From CADEDV01 sp964596345 (GTDB lineage Bacteria > Bacteroidota > Bacteroidia > Chitinophagales > Chitinophagaceae): a DNA stretch of 64,000 bases. The stretch is from positions 558,001-622,000 of the forward strand of contig CAZQSZ010000001.1 in assembly GCA_964596345.1 (NCBI GenBank), in the 5' to 3' direction. Under the pieces are notes generated by a model. It saw only the letters and a program-made list of their open reading frames with translations. It was not told where the DNA came from and did no database searches. The position numbers and the translations under genes were made by a program. Shown here piece after piece: positions 61,140 to 64,000 of this stretch; position 1 is the first letter of the stretch, and each line of letters starts with the position of its first letter.

Positions 61140-62060
61140 ATGAAAATTTTAATTACCGGAGGTGCCGGATTTGTTCCTTCCTCCCTGGCAGACAGGTTAC
61201 TGGAATCTGGCAAGTACGAGATCGTACTGGTGGATAATATGCTTACAGGAAGGGCTTCTAATATACCCAGGCATCCTGGCTGCAGGTTCATTAAATGCGA
61301 TGTAAATAATTACAATGATATTGCACCTGTATTCCTTGCTTTCCGGTTTGATTATGTTTTTCATTATGCCGCAGTAGTGGGTGTTAAAAGAACACTGGAT
61401 AATCCCGTGATGGTACTGAATGACCTGCAGGGTATGAAGAATGTACTTGATCTTTGTAAGAATACGGGAGTTAAAAGAGTTTTCTTCTCCTCTTCCTCAG
61501 AAGTATATGGAGAGCCGGTACACCTGCCACAGCACGAACACACCACGCCGCTGAATTCAAGATTGCCCTATGCAGTGGTTAAAAATGCGGGTGAATCGTT
61601 CTGCCGCTCCTACCAGCAGGAATTTGGCCTTGATTTTACCATTTTTCGTTTTTTTAATACTTATGGTCCCAAGCAAAGCCCCGATTTCGTGGTATCAAAA
61701 TTTATTGATGCGGCACTTGCCAATAAGGATATTACGGTGTATGGGGATGGCTCGCAGACAAGGACTTTTTGCTACATCAATGATAATGTGGATGCCTGTA
61801 TCAATGCCATGGAAAATGATTTATTTGTGAATGATGTGGTAAACATCGGTAATGATAAAGCAATCACTGTACTGGAGTTGGCGAAAACAATTATTAAGGT
61901 AACTGGGTCGGCTTCTAAAATAGTTCATTTGCCACCGCTGCCAGATGGAGATATGACCCGGCGTCAGCCTGATATTTCCAATATGATGTCTCTCTTGAAA
62001 AGAGACCTTACCCCGCTTGAAGAGGGATTAGCAAGAATTCTTAAAGAAAGAAAAAAATAA
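61140..62060 (+). CDS. Extended-SDR nucleotide-sugar epimerase/dehydratase, altered glycine motif
   Basis: A 306-aa SDR with YVFHYAAVVGVKRTL, FFSSSSEVYGEP and YxxxK in LPYAVVKNAGES, close to UDP-glucuronate decarboxylase or epimerase types. The nucleotide motif, usually GGAGFIGS, reads GGAGFVPSSL, with Pro in place of the last Gly. NAD binding may still occur. Substrate uncertain. Confidence 0.85.
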   Translation: MKILITGGAGFVPSSLADRLLESGKYEIVLVDNMLTGRASNIPRHPGCRFIKCDVNNYNDIAPVFLAFRFDYVFHYAAVVGVKRTLDNPVMVLNDLQGMKNVLDLCKNTGVKRVFFSSSSEVYGEPVHLPQHEHTTPLNSRLPYAVVKNAGESFCRSYQQEFGLDFTIFRFFNTYGPKQSPDFVVSKFIDAALANKDITVYGDGSQTRTFCYINDNVDACINAMENDLFVNDVVNIGNDKAITVLELAKTIIKVTGSASKIVHLPPLPDGDMTRRQPDISNMMSLLKRDLTPLEEGLARILKERKK

Positions 62061-62067
62061 GCAGCGT

Positions 62068-63090
62068 ATGAAAACGATCTTAGTGACCGGCGGATGCGGG
62101 TATATTGGTTCCCATACTCTGGTGGACTTGTTGCAAAACGGATTCCACGTGATATCGGCAGATGATCAGTCCCGGTCTACCGGGGAATTGTTATCCGGTG
62201 TTGAAAAGATCACAGGGATAAGTGTTAAGAATTACAAGATCAACCTTTGTGACCTGGAGGCCGTGAAGACAATTTTCAGGGAGAATAAAATTGACGGTAT
62301 CATACATTTTGCAGCTTTTAAATCCGTGGATGAATCTGTGAGAGAACCGCTGCTATATTTCCAGAATAATCTTATATCACTTGTTAACCTGCTGGAGTGT
62401 ACCAAAATATTTGATGTTCCGTATTTTGTTTTTTCTTCTTCCTGCAGTGTATATGGGGATGTTGATAAAATGCCGGTGACAGAGGATACCGTGTTGACTG
62501 AGCCAAAATCACCTTACGGAAGAACCAAGAAGATAGGGGAAGAGATCATCAGTGATTTCGCCAAAACAAGCACCACGAAGTTTATTTTATTGCGATATTT
62601 TAACCCGGTGGGTGCTCATCCTTCCGGCGAAATTGGAGAAATCCCTTATGGCGCCCCCTCCAACCTCGTGCCGGTAATTATGCAGTGTGCTATAGGCAAA
62701 ATACCTGTATTGAACGTTTATGGCCATGAGTATAATACGAGAGACGGTTCCTGCATTCGTGATTTTATACATGTGTGTGATATTGCAACGGCTCATACGC
62801 TGGCTCTTAAAAGAATGTTTGATCCTGCTGTCACTACAAATTATACAATATATAACCTGGGAACCGGAAACGGGGTCACCGTGCTGGAAGCTATTAAAGC
62901 ATTTGAAAAAGTAACGGGCAGAAAAGTCAATTATCAACTTTCTGCTCCAAGGGAAGGAGATGTAGTGGCCATTTATGCTAATAACGATAAAGCAAAAAAT
63001 GATCTAGCCTGGAAACCTGTATATGATATTAACGAAATGATGCGAACGGCATGGAAATGGCAAAATGTATTGACGGGGACAACCAGCTAA
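62068..63090 (+). CDS. galE: UDP-glucose 4-epimerase
   Basis: A 340-aa SDR with VTGGCGYIGSHTLVDLL, HFAAFKSVDESV, FSSSCSVYGD, YGRTKKIGEEI (YxxxK) and DGSCIRDFIHVCDIA, all GalE signatures. It interconverts UDP-Glc and UDP-Gal, supplying galactose for the polymer or for general metabolism. Confidence 0.93.
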   Translation: MKTILVTGGCGYIGSHTLVDLLQNGFHVISADDQSRSTGELLSGVEKITGISVKNYKINLCDLEAVKTIFRENKIDGIIHFAAFKSVDESVREPLLYFQNNLISLVNLLECTKIFDVPYFVFSSSCSVYGDVDKMPVTEDTVLTEPKSPYGRTKKIGEEIISDFAKTSTTKFILLRYFNPVGAHPSGEIGEIPYGAPSNLVPVIMQCAIGKIPVLNVYGHEYNTRDGSCIRDFIHVCDIATAHTLALKRMFDPAVTTNYTIYNLGTGNGVTVLEAIKAFEKVTGRKVNYQLSAPREGDVVAIYANNDKAKNDLAWKPVYDINEMMRTAWKWQNVLTGTTS

Positions 63091-63229
63091 AGTTGGTATC
63101 CTATTAATTAAGTGTTTATACTTAACATACCGGATATGAAAAACAAATAATTTGCAACCGGATAAACCATAAACAGAGCTTTCGGTCTTTCCATTAACCT
63201 ATAGAAAAACAGGAACTCCTTATTCCAAT

Positions 63230-64000
63230 ATGAAAATTCTGACATATTTAAAATCTAAACGGAAGGTACTATTCAGGCTTTCCTTTATCCTGCTTATTTC
63301 TTTTTTCTTCCAGGTTTTTATTCTTGAACTGGCGAATTTAGTTTATCCCAATTTCAGTAAAGCTCCTGATGTTTATGTAGGATATGAAAAGTACGATCCA
63401 TCGCTTGGGCGGCTGACCTCTATTGAAGATGTGACTGAATTTTGTGATTCGTTATATGGCTCCAATAAAATTGCTCCGGGAGATTCCGGTACTTATGCCA
63501 ATATTGTATCAAGGGTGATGAGGTACCGTTTTGTTCACGGGTATTCATGGTATCATTTAGGACATAATTATGTTGCGACACTACTGGCACCGGTCGTACA
63601 CCGTGATCTTTCTGCTATCGTTGTTCCCGATGATATTTTGAAATACCCTAATGCGGCCTGCAGCCAGCAATCAATCGTAGCCATGAACCTGCTGATGGAA
63701 AAAGGGTTTATGGTGAGGAAGGTTGGATTTTATGATAAAAAATATGGCGGTCATTTTTGTTATGAGGTACGTTATGATAACAGCTGGCATTTTTATGATC
63801 CTAACAGGGAGCCCGATGAGAAGGTGCTTGCGGATAATGGAAGGCCGAGTATAGAAGAGCTGAATAAGAATAGAGAATTGCTCATAAAAGCTTTTCCAAG
63901 GGATAGTGCAGAATTTGTCACTTCATTATACAGCACATATAGTTATGGTAAGCAAGGCGAACTGCCTGGCAAAAATGCGATCCGGTTTCAGACTTTTACC
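63230..64000 (+). CDS. Transglutaminase-like protein, 3' end outside the window
   Basis: An open frame of 257 codons from the ATG at 63230 runs off the right edge. Residues about 15-37 are a membrane anchor. A transglutaminase-like triad can be placed at Cys144 (NAACSQQS), His175 (GGHFCYEV) and Asp190 (WHFYDPN). Such membrane-anchored domains occur in polysaccharide loci, but the role is unknown. It follows galE after 139 bases containing a TTAAGT/ACTTAA hairpin and may have its own promoter. Confidence 0.8.
   Translation, partial: MKILTYLKSKRKVLFRLSFILLISFFFQVFILELANLVYPNFSKAPDVYVGYEKYDPSLGRLTSIEDVTEFCDSLYGSNKIAPGDSGTYANIVSRVMRYRFVHGYSWYHLGHNYVATLLAPVVHRDLSAIVVPDDILKYPNAACSQQSIVAMNLLMEKGFMVRKVGFYDKKYGGHFCYEVRYDNSWHFYDPNREPDEKVLADNGRPSIEELNKNRELLIKAFPRDSAEFVTSLYSTYSYGKQGELPGKNAIRFQTFT

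Overview
The window reads as chromosome of a Bacteroidota bacterium, probably Chitinophagaceae or a close relative. Supporting signs are promoters of the TTG-N19-TAnnTTTG type (clearest at 41721-41750), scarce Shine-Dalgarno sequences, a SusC-like plug domain in a surface protein, an UpxY-type antiterminator heading a polysaccharide operon, a fused isobutyryl-CoA mutase and several Bacteroidota-style dispersed palindromic repeats. No rRNA, prophage or CRISPR array is visible.

Layout. 208-2945: a lipoprotein, a membrane protein and a NarL-type two-component pair. 2946-4778: a rhodanese/metallo-beta-lactamase sulfur gene and an ArsR regulator. 4862-17653: housekeeping and envelope genes (TsaB, RidA family, M1 peptidase, a MurNAc-salvage-like pair whose kinase carries a RapZ C-terminal domain, IcmF, CAP protein, amidase). 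17756-22922: glycoside hydrolase, sulfatase, DUF72. 22919-25115: a umuDC-type pair in which UmuD has lost its catalytic dyad and whose two genes are separated by a DUF559 nuclease gene lying between inverted palindromic repeats. 25203-32281: 2H phosphoesterase, GxxExxY protein with a long-hairpin repeat, radical SAM protein, DUF6602 protein, Dabb protein and a chimeric VIT/vWA/TonB-plug/TPR/DUF2135 protein.

32300-38880 is the most unusual region. Two promoters lead into three tiny ORFs, the first two followed by strong intrinsic terminators that also have upstream competitor strands. Then come about twelve tightly packed tRNA-like units with nearly all different anticodons and many odd acceptor stems, a YkuK-type RNase H-fold gene, a further structured segment in which a tRNA 3' part directly precedes a tRNA 5' part, a slipin-like SPFH protein with three copies of its N-terminal motif, and the RNA ligase rtcB. 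I read this as an RNA-repair or RNA-decoy locus, possibly controlled by ribosome progress on the small ORFs. A DinB-like gene between 39-nt inverted repeats and a hairpin repeat appear to have been inserted between slipin and rtcB.

38883-41531: an outer-membrane-type protein and a NagX-type membrane acyltransferase, on the minus strand. 41721-64000: a long plus-strand exopolysaccharide/O-antigen operon with UpxY, Wza-like and Wzc-like proteins, nucleotide-sugar enzymes (RfbA, RfbB, WlbA/B-like, FdtA-like pair, DegT aminotransferase, epimerases), a Wzx flippase, two glycosyltransferases and a methyltransferase. Inside it is a fused E1 alpha-beta 2-oxo acid dehydrogenase followed by a protein joining a lipoyl domain and an E1/E3-binding domain to a PglD/NeuD-type sugar acyltransferase. 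This suggests direct acylation of an aminosugar from a 2-oxo acid. The window ends inside a transglutaminase-like gene.
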